NCBI GenBank assembly: GCA_023213395.1
Contig: CM041465.1
Span: forward strand, 124,813,741 to 124,877,740
Direction: 5' to 3'
Origin: Cycas panzhihuaensis
Lineage: Eukaryota; Cycadophyta
Length of the DNA: 64,000 bases
Shown: positions 13,266 through 25,059 of the stretch, piece after piece
Position numbering within the stretch: the first letter of the stretch is position 1
Layout of the letters: the number at the start of each line of letters is the position of its first letter
Position numbers and translations under genes: made by a program
The notes under the pieces: generated by a model
Told to the model about the DNA's origin: nothing
Database searches by the model: none
The model's input: the letters and a program-made list of their open reading frames with translations, nothing else

Positions 13266-13429
13266 TAATCTTGTAGTGCAATCTCTATTACCCTATTTAC
13301 TTAGATTGTAAAACTCCATTCTAAATATAATAATGATCCTCTCTTAAATGCCAAATTCTAGGACTATCTACAAGAAAAGTAACCATTGAACTAATCACTT
13401 CATAGGAAAACCTTACTCTATAAAAATTA

Positions 13430-14335
13430 TATTTATTTATCTTAGTCTTTAATATTAAAGGATATTCTACTCAAAGAAGGGCATGCTACTTTATCTGCAA
13501 GGTATTTAAGATTCAACAAGATACAGGATCAAATTCAAAGGTCATTTTATTAGTAGGGTTAGAAAAAATAGATCTAAAATTTCATTATAACCTGTGATAT
13601 TTGTTAATGCCAAAAGGTGTAAATGGTGAAACTATCAAGTCTCCTTCAACCATTACCAATGTCCAGTCATAAATGGATAGATATTAGCATGTACTTCATT
13701 TCTAAGTTACGTAAATTAGTAAATAAGGATACCATTATAACTATCATGGACTACCTCATAAAGTATGAATATTTTATTCATTATAAAATGCCTTATAGAC
13801 ATCTCAAGTCATCAATTTATTCATAAAGAATACCCATTACCTCCATGGTTTTCCTAAGATAATTATTAGTGACCAAGACTTGAAGTTTACAAGTACCTTT
13901 TGCTTAGAACTCTTTTAATTGGTAAGCACTTAGTTAAATATAAGTACAACTTACCACCCATAGACAGATGAGTAAATAGAGTCTATAAACAAATGTCTTC
14001 AAGGATACTTACACTACTTCATAAGTGAAAAATAGTCGCACTAGGTGCATTGGGTATACCTTACTAAATATTGGTATAATATATATTATCATTTTATGAT
14101 TAAGATGTCCCCTTTTCTTTTACTCTATGGCTATCTAATATCATACATCCATACTATCTTCCAAAACTTATACAAGGCCCTAGTAGTTGAATATCTCCAA
14201 CAATAGAGTACTAATATCCTATGAGCACTTAAGAATAACCTATATATTTCCTAAAATCATATAAAACAAGAAGTTAACCAATGCTACTTAGAAATATAAT
14301 TTAATACTGATGACTAGGTTTTCATTCATTTATAA
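13430..14335 (+). pseudogene. Ty3/gypsy integrase remnant (element I)
   Basis: After RNase H, the segment KEGHATLSARYLRF (about 13,475) and TCDICQCQK (about 13,590) represent the HHCC zinc-binding region. An open stretch at 13,623-13,826 carries LLQPLPMSSHKWIDISMYFI, the start of the integrase core (normally W-x-x-ISMDFI, here with M-Y). Frame and stops degrade further downstream. Confidence 0.7.
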
Positions 14336-14489
14336 CCTTATAAACAACCATCACTGAATTCATATAGGAAGTAGAATTTGGCACCTCAATACTATAGGCC
14401 ATTTTAAATCTTATAGTAAATTAGCTTTATCACTTATGCCTTGGACATGGTTGGCACTCAAATTCATAATGTTTTCCATGTTTTTACTC

Positions 14490-14725
14490 TTAAACCTATT
14501 ATCGCCTCTTAGGTTATTCCACAAGTTAAATTATTTATTGTCAATGAAGAGGCCCGATTTGTCCTTATTCGTAAAGGCATTTTAGACACCTACAACAAAC
14601 AATTACAAATAAAGATATTCAAGGATTACCTAATTAAATAGAGATACCTTCCAAAATAAGATTCCATATGGGAGAACAAAGTCATTTCATAGAAAATTTC
14701 TAATCTTCCTATACTTTGAGGGCAA
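14490..14725 (+). pseudogene. Chromodomain-like C-terminus of element I
   Basis: The reading frame ends with KGILDTYNKQLQIKIFKDYL, then SIWENKVIS and ISKGGE just before the purine tract. Chromovirus integrases end with a chromodomain of the form ILD-R-x-LR-x-x-EYLVKW, followed by ATWE-x-E and often DEISKGG. The spacing and the final ISKGGE fit well, so a chromovirus clade is likely. Confidence 0.6.
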
Positions 14726-14759
14726 AGCATTTCCAAAGGGGGAGAGCTTATTGTATGTC

Positions 14760-14954
14760 TTACAACTTGGGTTAGTGAACTTAGATTAATGAAAATATTT
14801 GGGCTAATTCAAAATTGGATAAGAGATTACAAAGGATGTTAAAAAATTGGAAGCATGAATGAATGCAACCCAAATTTTGTAGAAATGGCATTCCTTAATT
14901 ATGTACTAATCATCACTTTATTTTCTCAATGCAAAGACTTCTTTATGTGGAGAT
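14760..14954. other. Possible 3' LTR stub of element I
   Basis: It begins tgtatgtcttacaact after the purine tract. There is no other copy in the window, and copia-like minus-strand coding begins soon after. It is probably a truncated LTR. Confidence 0.3.
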
Positions 14955-15410
14955 ACATTTTTTTCTTAAAGATTTATTTGCTTACTAAATTGCTCAGTAT
15001 CCAATTCTCTAAAGATGAGTGTGCTAAAGATTAGAAATTAGTATGTGGTAGTAGAACACTTTGCTATATTTTCTAAATATACATCCCTTGCATACATTAT
15101 TGTCTCCTTTAATGAATGGAAGTCCTATAGTTATCTTTTCCTTCCTTAATGAAATAATGCTATTATAATTTAAGTGACCAAACTTATAATGTTATGCCAT
15201 GCTATCAACATCAACTAATGATTTTAGAGCATAAGACTCACTTGAAAGAGCGATAAGATTGAATAACCTATCCTTAATTAATCACCCCTTTACTACTAAA
15301 ACCTTTCTAGTATAAATTCATAAAATGAGAATTATTGAGACATATCAACATGATAATGACTCAAAAGTAATTTCTTAGGCTAAGCTTTCTAAGGATGCTT
15401 GTAGCTTACA
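14955..15410 (-). pseudogene. Ty1/copia pre-integrase fragment (element J)
   Basis: The minus strand encodes HYKFGHLNYNSI near 15,190, then KITIGLPFI and a VCKGCIFRKYSK block near 15,070-15,120. This is the GAG-pre-integrase zinc-finger region of copia pol, which reads WHxRFGHLN, V-GLP and C-x-C-x-GK in live elements. Element L was later inserted just to the right at 15,470. Confidence 0.7.
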
Positions 15411-15469
15411 TGACAAATTCAAAATTATAAGAAAGATAATAATCAAATTTTAAAAGATCTCAAGGATAT

Positions 15470-15705
15470 TATTGGGATAATACCCAATGCTCCTATGTTA
15501 ATGTGCACCTAGGGCCCCTCAAAGCCACCTTGGGCCTCCCTAGGACACCTCAGGCCACCTAACATTTTCCACCAATTACCAAAAGAGTTGACGTATATAT
15601 ATTGAGGTATGTATTTAATTAATGTTTAATATTTTTAATATCATTTTTAATTTTTAATTGTGCTGAGTTGAGGTGCTTACCGCCTTCCTAAACTTATCTA
15701 TAAAT
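15470..15705 (+). repeat. 5' LTR of copia L, part 1
   Basis: Matches 24,675-24,905 of the 3' LTR, including the conserved run cctagggcccctcaaagcca. It is cut after taaat by the nested element M. Confidence 0.92.
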
Positions 15706-16003
15706 TGAAAAGGGTTAATGACATGAGGTCATTACATTAGTTGATTATTTCGAAAAAGGGTCTTAAGTGAACTTTAAATTAGATCACTTAAGTGAAATGA
15801 ACTTTCATGTGCATTATGTGTAATTTCATTTCACCTAACTCTAATGCTCCCTCTCCCAATATAAAAGTAAAAGCTCAATGGAGGAGATTCATTCTTACCT
15901 CCCCATTTTGTGAGAGCTACTTTCTTTCTCTCAAGTCTCTCTTGCTCCCATGTTTGCCTTTGTGTTTAGTGCATGGAGATAAAGGATAGATCCACTCTTT
16001 TCA
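15706..16003 (+). repeat. 5' LTR of element M
   Basis: Nearly identical to 19,133-19,415 from acat(g/a)aggtcattac onward. Begins with tg and ends with ca. The first 15 bp have no counterpart in the right LTR. Confidence 0.9.
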
Positions 16004-16005
16004 TG

Positions 16006-16017
16006 TGGTATTAGATC
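16006..16017 (+). other. Primer-binding site of element M (tRNA-Met type)
   Basis: The sequence tggtattagatc lies two bases after the LTR end and matches tggtatcagagc except for two transitions. Element D has the same two-base spacer and a similar site. Confidence 0.85.
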
Positions 16018-17976
16018 TTTCTTCCTTCATATTCCCCACTTGCACTTGCAATGGAGCCATCACTTCCTTCTCCCCCACAATCCATGTGGTGAAGGAGATT
16101 GTGAAAGTGAATTTAGAAATATTTTCAAGTTATTATGATAGCATATTTTGTATTGTTTGCTTTTCCTTTCTCTTTTACAAATTTAGAAGAATAATACAAG
16201 GAGTTGTAAGGCCCAAGGATTCTAATCCTTTGCTATCCATTCATGCTATTTCATTCTTCTTTTTCTTTTCCCTTTTTTGTCCATTTAACAAGGGGAAATG
16301 CTGCCGAAAATTTTCTAGCATTTAGAAGAATGATTGTAAGGGGAGGTTTTACCTATTTTTTATAAAGAATTTCGAGCCATTTAAAATATCTATCATTGTA
16401 TGCTCTCACCTTACCCATATTGGGATCCTGGTGATAAAAAAATGATGGAAATTTCATATGGTATCATGTGTTAATGAGATATTAGCAAGCTGAAATTTCT
16501 GTAGAAATACGATTTGATTGTTAAACTTTATAGGTATGCAAAATCTTCTACAGAGGTCCAATTAAAGTGAATCTAGCACAAAAACTAGAACCTAATTTGG
16601 ATGTCGTATGAGGAAGTTATTACTATTTTAGTGAACAATAGTTATTTTTAGTAAGAATTCTAGAAAAATATAATTTCCTAACTTTATGAGGTCACAAAAA
16701 CTTTCCAGAACTCATTTGGACCTAATTCCACTTCCTCAAGATGAAGCTCTGAGTCTAGTTTGTAGCACAAAATCCAGCACTCCATTTTGATATCGTGGGA
16801 GAAAGTTATTTCTGATTTAGTGAAGACTACTTTTTTGTATTGACAAAAAAAAAAAAAAAAAGTGAAGAAAATTTCTTTCTTCTTTCTATAAGGCTTAAAA
16901 GCCCATTGTAAAAGTGAGAAAAAACACCTGGATCAGAGCAATATCTGATGCCCTCACTTACTTATTAGCATTTCATTTCAGAACTCTAAAGACACTTCAA
17001 GTAAGCACTCCAAGCAAGCATTCTATTTTCAGTTAAATGTACGTTTGATGCAATTCGATAATCTTTTCACTCTTCCTAAAAGGAACACATCACGTATGCT
17101 ATTTTCTGCCATCTTGTACCTATTCACACACTCGCCAAGGTTGACATACCTTAGTTGGAAGAATGCCGTGCCATAAAGGAGGTGTGGGTTTCAAGTTGGG
17201 ACTGGACTAAACCGAAATATTAGTGAGGTTTGGTTAGCCATACCACCGTGCCTCAATCAGGGATCATACTGATAACCAACCAGAAAAACTGAAACTTTAA
17301 TACAAGATTAAAATATACCCAATCCAATATCCATCATAGCCATGGGTATGCATGTACCACTCTTTAGAGGAGGTATATAGCTGCTCATTGGTGAACTGGA
17401 TGAGGATTAGGAGTACCTGGGCTCCGTTGTGACTTGGATTTCATCACCAAGCATAATTGCGGGTATCGCGGGTGAAGGCCAACTTAATTCTACTAGAAGC
17501 CTAGGCATCCCTTCAATAACCTCAACTACATGTTAGACACAAGTTAGAGGTTATTGGGTTGATTACACATCCTATATTTAAGTTTCAAGTTGTGTAAACC
17601 CAATGATGTTAGCTTCTACATTGGCCTACAATCTTGTATATTGATCACCTACTTATTTGTAAAATGTGATCCATAGTGTAATCACAATAATAGTGCTTCT
17701 CATATTCCTGCTGTATCAGGTTAATATTTACCACAAGTTAGTGGCCAATTTTTATCATAGTGCTTCTGATATTCCTGCTGCGTCAGGTTAATATTTGTCA
17801 CAAGTGTTGGTGACTTTTCTGTAAGTTGCTCCCTTCATCTTTGAGCAACCATTCTTAGTTCTTGTTCCTTCTGCTACACCACTTCATTACATTTCCTATT
17901 TATAAATAGTGATTGGTCATTTATTACCATCACTTTTTTAGTCCCTTGTTCATTTCTTCCCTTCTAAAAAGACACC
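16018..17976 (+). other. Long leader of element M
   Basis: Almost 2 kb lies between the primer-binding site and gag and has no convincing coding capacity. The part at about 17,200-17,500 is clearly similar to the reverse complement of about 60,440-60,740 in element D, including gaggaggtatatag and gagtacctgggctcc. Such conservation in a non-coding leader suggests a packaging or dimerisation signal, but this is inference. Confidence 0.7.
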
Positions 17977-19125
17977 ATGTCTTCACAGTTCAAGCAAAAT
18001 ATGAACTACATTCTGAAAGGGAAAGAAAATTGGGACATGTGGTTCATTGGTGTCAGAAATGCTGCAAAGTATGAAGGTCTATGGAGAGATCACTTACAAC
18101 CTACACCACCTGTTATAGCTACAACTACCACAACTGCTTCAGCAGGAGGTGCTCCTACTGCTCCCACTAAAGCTGCAACTAAATGCCAAGGGGAACTTGA
18201 TGATGATAAAATTCGTGCAGGGATACTACTTGTCACTGATTATTCCATGCATAATCTCATTGATGAAGCTGTACACGATACATCATGGAAAGTTCTTGAA
18301 GTTCTTAAGAACAACTTTGACACTAAATTAGACTTAGAATTTTTTCACTTAGTGCTGAAGATGAACAAATTAAAAATGTAGAAAGGACATGCAAGTGAGA
18401 TAATCAATCTCCTTCATCTAATCAAACAAGTCGTTGATAAAGATTTTAAAACTCAATACATTACATGGGCTTTCTTGATTCAGTCATGTCTCCATATCCT
18501 AGATTATAAAAATCTATTTGGAAGTCTTCAATCTAGTGGCACTTTGAAGACCTTAAACTTTGAGGATCTTGCTGATAAGTTCATTGAATTTAATAAGACC
18601 TTTGATACCAATTTTACCACTATATCAGATCCAGTTGATGCTACTTTTGAAGTGGAAGAAGATCTTTGTTACACCAAAAATCAAGGTCAATACTCTCGTA
18701 GAGGTGGTAATTCCTATGGAAGAGGAAGAGGTAGACAACAAGGACAACATCCTCTTAGTCGACAGGCTCCTCAATTCCAACAAAAATAGTCTCAAGACTA
18801 AGGCCAAAATAATCAACCTGGACCTAGATCTAGTAATCAGAGATAATCCAACCAGCCCAATACTTGGAATGGAAATCAAACAATCGTGTGCCAAAGGTGT
18901 AATAGAAAAGGACATTATGCCAAAAATTATAAAAATGCCACCAACAAACTACCAAGTTATCAACAACGCCATGGTGCACATAATGTTGATAATACTTCTT
19001 TTGAAGATGCTTTTAGTGGAATGCAATTTGCTCATGCACACCTTCAAAGAATTGGGACCACTTCATCAAATGTTATTGATAGATCCACTAAGTATATTGA
19101 GGCTCATTGTGGCAAATGTTATTGA
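17977..19125 (+). pseudogene. Copia-type gag (nucleocapsid) gene of element M
   Basis: The start codon opens MSSQFKQNMNYILKGKENWD, the DUF4219/UBN2-like gag N-terminus of plant copia elements, with W-W residues in the usual spacing. An alanine/threonine/proline linker follows, then a gag core (KVLEVLKNNFDTKLDLEF, ILDYKNLFGSLQ). A glycine/arginine-rich RNA-binding stretch comes next, and then the zinc knuckle CQRCNRKGHYAKNYKNA (18,887-18,937), a CCHC whose last cysteine position is N. In-frame stops occur at 18,379 and 18,787 and at two or three places after it; all fit C-to-T change in CAG, CAA or CGA. There is no frameshift between 17,977 and 18,787. Gag coats the RNA genome and forms the particle. 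Close homologue: element D gag (minus strand, 60,150-58,955). Confidence 0.88.
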
Positions 19126-19134
19126 TAGATCCAC
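19067..19134 (+). repeat. 22-bp direct repeat at the gag/3' LTR junction of M
   Basis: The 22-bp word starting caaatgttattgatag occurs at 19,067-19,088 and again at 19,113-19,134, where it runs directly into the right LTR. The purine tract and the first 15 bp of the 3' LTR are absent at this junction. It looks like a repair scar from the deletion that removed pol. Confidence 0.85.
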
Positions 19135-19415
19135 ATAAGGTCATTACATTAGTTGATTATTTCGAAAAAGTGTCTTAAGTGAACTTTAAATTAGATCACT
19201 TAAGTGAAATGCACTTTCATATGCATTATGTGTAATTTCATTTCACCTAACTCTAATGCTCCCTCTCTCAATATAAAAGTAAAAGCTCAATGGAGGAGAT
19301 TCATTCTTACCTCCTCATTTTGTGAGAGCTACTTTCTTTCTCTCAAGTCTCTCTTGCTCCCATGTTTGCCTTTGTGTTTAGTACATGGAGATGAAGGATA
19401 GATCCACTCCTTTTA
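19133..19415 (+). repeat. 3' LTR of element M
   Basis: Matches 15,721-16,003 over its whole length with about ten differences. The expected start tgaaaagggttaatg is missing. Confidence 0.9.
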
Positions 19416-19420
19416 TAAAT

Positions 19421-19542
19421 GGGATGGAAATACCTCCTTAGTATTTTTTAACACCACCAATATATTATTCAAAAGTTTAATTTTTACTTTGCAACTATGT
19501 ACTCGCTAATATAATCTCTTGCTTTGTATCTCATTTCCAACA
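19421..19542 (+). repeat. 5' LTR of copia L, part 2
   Basis: Resumes exactly after the second copy of the taaat target duplication. It matches 24,912-25,032, ending in caaca. Confidence 0.92.
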
Positions 19543-19544
19543 TT

Positions 19545-19560
19545 TGGTATCAGAACGAGC
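19545..19560 (+). other. Primer-binding site of copia L (tRNA-Met type)
   Basis: The sequence tggtatcagaacgagc follows the 5' LTR end by two bases. It matches the initiator-Met site except for one base in the first twelve. Confidence 0.9.
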
Positions 19561-20234
19561 ATTCGATGGATATGAGGAATCTCATGGTACTCTATCATAA
19601 CTATGTTGGTATGAGATTAATATTATTCATCAAAGTTTCTTAAACTATAGAGAAAATTGTTTATATTTTTTAATATTTCATTTTATTGTGTTCATTTTTC
19701 ATTTCTTTATTCTTAGAACCATAAATAGCTATTTTAGAACTAGTAATTGTGCCCCTCACATTGCTCAAAACTATCACATATAACTACTCGTTCTATTTAC
19801 AACTAAATCCTCTATCTATTGGAAGAAATCTCACCTATTTTCATTACCTATGCTGAGAAAAATATCTCTTGAAGTCACCATATGTCCATTTTTTGCTCAT
19901 TTTTCTCTGTAGATTTGTTCTAAGTCTACAAGCAATCATTCTTCGTGAACCTTCACCAACATTTGGTTATCAAGCATGCCTAGCTATGCCTAAAATCTTG
20001 TGAGAATCTATGTACCCAATAAAAAATTTGAGTTACATGAACCTCTATGTCTAGGTTTTTCTTCATTTTTCCTTTGTTTTTCATTTACAACAAATAATTT
20101 TTGAAATTTTTTAATGATTTGAGCTTGTATATATGGGTGTCCCTCTTTGATGAGCAAGTGTGAAGAGATTTGATCATTGTTCAGTGATTACCCTACTCGT
20201 ATTCACCCTTTGTCCTCCATCAAACCTCTATTAG

Positions 20235-20286
<52 letters not shown>

Positions 20287-21300
20287 TATATTATTTACAC
20301 CATTCTCTTGCGTGTTTTGATGATTGCTAGGTCAATCTGACATCACCTCTAAGTGTGCCCCTCATTAATCTTCAAGACTAAAGCTTTCAAATCATTTTTT
20401 GATGATTATTTTGATCGATACTTACCTCTGTATATCCTTGGTGAGTCTCGTGGTTGTCACACTCTTTTAAAAATTTGACTTATATATATATTTCACCATT
20501 AAATCAAATTTGATTTATATTATAAAGTTTCTTAAGTTTTCCTTTATTTTTTACCTTAAGGGCACCTATCACATTTATTTCTATAACTTATCCCCAGAGC
20601 ATCAATTTTTATCAAAATTAGTCTCGTTAGAACTGTATTTCAGAGCTCTTTAGTATGGTATTATCACTTGTCAAATTTGAGCCCGTTTTAGCTAAGTTTT
20701 AATTGATCAAAGTGACACTTTTTTTAGCAATTATTCTATTATCCATAAAGAGGCCTACTGACGTTTTTTGCAATAACTTGGATATTTCAACTTTGACTTT
20801 TGAACTATAAGATTCATCAAAAAATAATTTCAGAGCACTTCATGTTGGAATTAGTTTTATTGTATTTTGACATCATTTTGTAGGTTTTTGGAGCTAATCA
20901 AGCTAACGTTCTAGTTTAGACCTAGATAGGCTTATTTAATAATATTTTTTGAGTATTTCCTTATTTCAAATGATTATATTTGAGTATTATTTATCACTAA
21001 TCAATTTTTGGAGTTATTATTGGGTTTTCTTATACATCCTAAGTTATTTTATAGCCAACTAATATCAGTTTCAGCACCTTAAGCTTCAAGTAACCTAAGT
21101 GCTTCAAAAAAGTTAAATGAGTACTATCTACATTAATTTTGTTTCATTTCTTGCATTATCAAATGAATACATATAGTTTTCTATCATTTTTAATCACTTT
21201 GAGAATAGATTCTATTTACAAATTACAAGTTTCATATAGTTATTCTTGCTTTTATAAAGGAACAATTTGGCATTCGAAATCCTATATCTTTGAATTGCTT
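19561..21300 (+). other. Leader and eroded gag of copia L
   Basis: No clear gag domain is readable here. It contains a TC microsatellite (20,236-20,283) and several AT-rich blocks. The gag start must lie within it, because the zinc knuckle follows at 21,466. Confidence 0.5.
20236..20283 (+). repeat. TC microsatellite
   Basis: About 24 uninterrupted tc units. Confidence 0.95.
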
Positions 21301-24300
21301 CTAATTACTAAGGAAATATCTAAGTCTCAAGATCAAATTAGGATTACTATGACAATAGACAAAGGGAAATTTTATCTCCACATTATGAGGAAAGGGGGAG
21401 ACCTTCCCACATTGATAGGGCTCATCCAAGAAGTATAAGTCTAAGTTATGGAAGGAGAGAACCCTTATATTACTCTTATTGTCATCAGAGTAGTCACATA
21501 GAAGACAAGTGTTTCTCTAAATATAGACCACCCACCAAAGGGAGTGTACATACCACTATTGAAATAAGGGATAACAATAGACTATTCTTATTTAGTTTTA
21601 ATGCCAAAGAAGAAGAGGATGATAGGTTGCTCAACTCATATGACACATAAGGAACATTTATTTTGTACCTTATACAAAAGCAAGAGAGGATCAATAATGT
21701 TTGGCGATGATACATCCCATAAATCTATTGGTAGAGGTAACATAGCCCTCATGATAGATATATAAGAGTATAAACACTTTGATGATGTCTTATATATTCT
21801 TGCCTTAAAGAAAAACTTATTATCAGTAGGGTAGATGATGGGATAAGATTACAAGGTTATATTTGACAATGGTGAGTGTACAATCAAGGATAAAAGGAGA
21901 AACAAAGATATATTAGCAAAAGGAAAAATGACTAAAGATAGACTATTTAAACTCATTCTTACTCCTTCAGATACCTATGCCTTAAGAACTACAATTAAAG
22001 TGGATAGTGACTTATAGCATAGGAAATTTGGCCATCTTAATTATAGAAGTTTAGCCTTAATAAAAATAATGGATATGGTAAATGGGCTACCTAATATCGA
22101 AGTGGACAAAATTCTATGTGAAGGATGCCTACTTGGTAAACAACATAGGGAAAGCTTTCTAGATTTTAGTTATTAGGTAACTGGTCCACTTTAGTTAGTA
22201 TATACAAATATATGCAGTCTAATGGATATTCCCTCATTAGCAGGAGCCCACTACTTTATTACGTTCATTAATAATTACACTAGGAAGACATGGGTATTCT
22301 TCCTTAAATTCAAATTGAATACATTTCAACACTTTGTTGACTTTAAAACCTTTGTGGAACGATAAAGTAGGCACAAGCTACTCTCTCTAAGATTAGATAA
22401 TAGGGGAGAATTTATCTTTAATAAATTTAAAGCATATTGTATACATCATAGAATCAGAAGGCAGTTCACCAATCCCTACACCCCATAATAAAATAATGTA
22501 GTAAAAAGAAAGAATCGCACAATTTTCAAAATGGATAGGTACATATTGAAAGATAAGAACTTGGATCATGAATTTTGGGCAGAAGCAGTTTATACATTTG
22601 TTTATCTCCTCAATAAGTGCTCTACCAAATCCCTAAGGTGGAAAATACCTGAAGAAGCTTAGGCTGACTATAAACCAAACATATATCACTTAAGAGTCTT
22701 AGGGTGTATAACATATATACATGTTCCTGACCAAAGTAGATCTATGTTGGATTATCATAGTATTAAATGTATATTTCTTGGCTATAGCTAAACCTCCAAA
22801 TTATATAAAGTTTATGATCCTAAGTCAAAGAAGGTCATGTTGAGTAAAGATGTTAAATTTTAGGATGATACTTATTATCAAGATACTCAAGAAAAGAAGA
22901 AAGAAGTTGTAATTAATTTTAACAAATCCTCTAAATCAAAGTATATGCCTCCTATGTTTGATTCTAGATGAGTCATCAATGAACCTAGTGGGGAGGGAAC
23001 CTCTTCTCAACCTCCACCATAAAATCTTCCAAAATGGGTTCAATAGAATAATGATGTAGGTAACATCTTGGACAACACTCAAAGATCCACTCACTTACAT
23101 AGGGAAAAATTTACCCTCATGAGCATAGTATTGGAATCCCATAAGCCTCAAACTTTTGATGAGGCCAATAAACATGCATCTTGGAGAAAGCAATGGAAGA
23201 TGAATACCATTCTATTATTAAAAATGATAATTATGAATTAATTAATTTACCTCTAAATAAAATAGCAATCGACACCAAATGGATCTATAAAACCAAGTTC
23301 TGCTAGGATAAATTAATCAATAAATATAAAGCTAGATTGGTCACTAAAGGTTATGCCCAAAAAGAAGGGATTAATTACAATGAAACATTTTCCCAGATTG
23401 CTCAGATGGAAACAGTTCGAATGATGATGAGTTTGGTTATCCAAATGGGATAAAAAGTCTATTAAATGGACGTCAAAAGTGCCTTCCTCAATGGTTATAT
23501 TGAAGAGGATATTTATGTCACTCAACCCCTTGGTTTTGAAGTCATGGGGGTAGAAAACAAAGTGTACAAACTTAAAAAGGCACTTTACATATTGAAAAAA
23601 CCACCTAGGGCCTGGTATTCCTAAATTGATAAATACTTTAGATATGAAGGCTTTGAAAGATCTCAAGCAAACCCTAATATCTATATCTAAATTAAGGAAG
23701 ACTCTATCCTAATTGTAGGACTCTATGTAGATAATCTTATCTATACTAGAAACAACTCCTATTTATTATGAAACTTTAAGGAAGCTATGTGTAAGAAGTT
23801 TGAAATGATAGATTTGGGACTAATGCATTACTTCCTAGGTTTGGAAGTATGGTAAATTAAGAATGGCATCTTTATCTCCCAACAAAAATATATCCTTGAT
23901 CTATTATAAAAGTTTAAGATGACTAATTATAAATCATTAGCAACTCTAGTAGAAACAGGAATTAAATTAGATGATTCTACACTAATTGATCCTACATTCT
24001 ATAGATAACTAATTGGCAGTTTGATCTATTTAACATCCACTTGACCTAATATAATACATTCATTTAGTGTTGTATCTAGATTCATGTAAGATCTGAAGAC
24101 CACTCATTGGCAAGAAGATAAAAGAATTCTTCATTATCTCAAAGGTATTTTAGAATATGGGCTATATTATAAAGCTTCATCAAAATTCTAGTTGACAAGT
24201 TATATAGACTTATATTGGGTAGTCGACATTAATGACAAAAAATCAACTTCATGTTACATGTTTAGTATAGGATAGGCAGCTATAACATGGAGCACTAAGA

Positions 24301-24660
24301 AACAAAATATAGCTTCCTTATCTATAGTCAAAGCATAGTATAAAGCAACAGTTACTAATGCATGTGAAATAGTATGGTTGAGAAGACTTCTCCAAGACTT
24401 TCAACTAAAATAGAAAGGCCCTATAAGAATTTGGTATGATAATCAGAGTATAATACAAATGGAAAAGAACCTAGTTTTCCATGAAAGAACAAAACATATT
24501 GAGACTCGGCTTCACTTTATTCAAGAGTGAGTGTAAGCAGTAGAGATTGAATTGGCATATTGTAGCACAGAAGACCAAGCAACAGATATCTTCACAAAAG
24601 TATTAGGTAAAGTCAAATTTTAGAAATTCAGAAATAAATTGGGAATTCTTCACATTGGTT
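21300..24660 (+). pseudogene. Copia gag-pol remnant of element L
   Basis: Domains appear in order. A CCHC knuckle lies at about 21,466-21,512 (YSYCHQSSHIEDKC, with the first cysteine position mutated to Y). The pre-integrase block HRKFGHLNYRSL is near 22,020, followed by a CEGCLLGKQH zinc pair. The integrase core spans 22,180-22,680 (AHYFITFINNYTRKTWVF; LDNRGEF). Reverse transcriptase spans 23,280-24,000 (ARLVTKGYAQKEGINY; MDVKSAFLNGYIEEDIYV; catalytic YVDD reads YVDN). RNase H spans 24,150-24,560 (STKKQNIASLS; DNQSIIQM; ERTKHIE). About two dozen stops, mostly TAG/TAA in Q positions, kill it. Confidence 0.9.
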
Positions 24661-24674
24661 ATTATAGAGGAGAA
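24660..24674 (+). other. Polypurine tract of copia L
   Basis: agaggagaa directly precedes the 3' LTR start and would prime plus-strand synthesis. Confidence 0.7.
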
Positions 24675-25032
24675 TATTGGGATAATACCTAATGTTCCTA
24701 TATTAATGTATACCTAGGGCCCCTCAAAGCCACCTTGGGCCTCCCTAGGACACCTCGGGCCACCTAGCAGCCACCACTAGTCGCCAAAGGAGCCAATGTA
24801 TCTACATTAAGGTATGTATTTAATTAATGTTTAATATTTTTAATATCATTTTAAATTTTTAATTGTTTTGTTTTAAGGCACTTGTTGCCTCCCCAAACTT
24901 GTCTATAAATAGGATGGGAATACCTCCCTAGTGTTTTTTAACATTGCTAACATACTATTCAAAAATTTAATTTTTACTTTGCAACTATGTACTCACTAAT
25001 GTAATCTCCCACTCTACACCTCACTTTCAACA
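24675..25032 (+). repeat. 3' LTR of copia L
   Basis: 358 bp, starting tattgggataatacc and ending caaca. Its length equals the sum of the two 5' LTR pieces. Confidence 0.92.
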
Positions 25033-25059
25033 AATATCTATAGAACATTGGATGGAAAC

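Larger units (their letters stand above)
10690..14760 (+). mobile_element. Decayed Ty3/gypsy chromovirus (element I)
   Basis: Remnants occur in the order gag (10.7-11.3 kb), protease (11.45 kb), RT and RNase H (12.0-13.3 kb), integrase (13.4-14.3 kb) and a chromodomain-like C-terminus (14.5-14.7 kb). A purine-rich tract (ccaaagggggagag, about 14,734-14,748) precedes tgtatgtct, a plausible start of a 3' LTR. The 5' LTR was not found. Stops occur throughout. Confidence 0.75.
15706..19415 (+). mobile_element. Gag-only LTR retrotransposon M nested in the 5' LTR of copia L
   Basis: Left LTR 15,706-16,003 begins tgaaaagggttaatg and ends ttttca. Right LTR about 19,133-19,415 ends tttta, the terminal ca mutated to ta. 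Both sides carry a perfect 5-bp target duplication, taaat (15,701-15,705 and 19,416-19,420). Between the LTRs are a primer-binding site, a 2-kb leader and a gag gene, but no pol. The LTRs differ at about ten positions over 283 bp, much less than the LTRs of host L, consistent with later insertion. The gag and leader match copia element D at 55,481-62,395, so M is a pol-less relative of D. Confidence 0.92.
15470..25032 (+). mobile_element. Ty1/copia element L, full length but decayed, hosting a nested element
   Basis: The ends are LTRs running from tattgggataat (originally probably tgttggg) to caaca. The 5' LTR is split (15,470-15,705 plus 19,421-19,542, total 358 bp) and the 3' LTR is 24,675-25,032 (358 bp). 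Flanks are gatat (15,465-15,469) and aatat (25,033-25,037), a target duplication with one transition. A primer-binding site, gag knuckle, integrase, RT and RNase H follow in copia order. LTRs differ at roughly one position in eight by my count, so this is an old insertion. Confidence 0.92.

Noticed and set aside
18625-18915. Minus-strand and alternative-frame open stretches over the gag of M
   Set aside because: The plus-strand frame carries the gag motifs and zinc knuckle and matches element D; the others are shadows.
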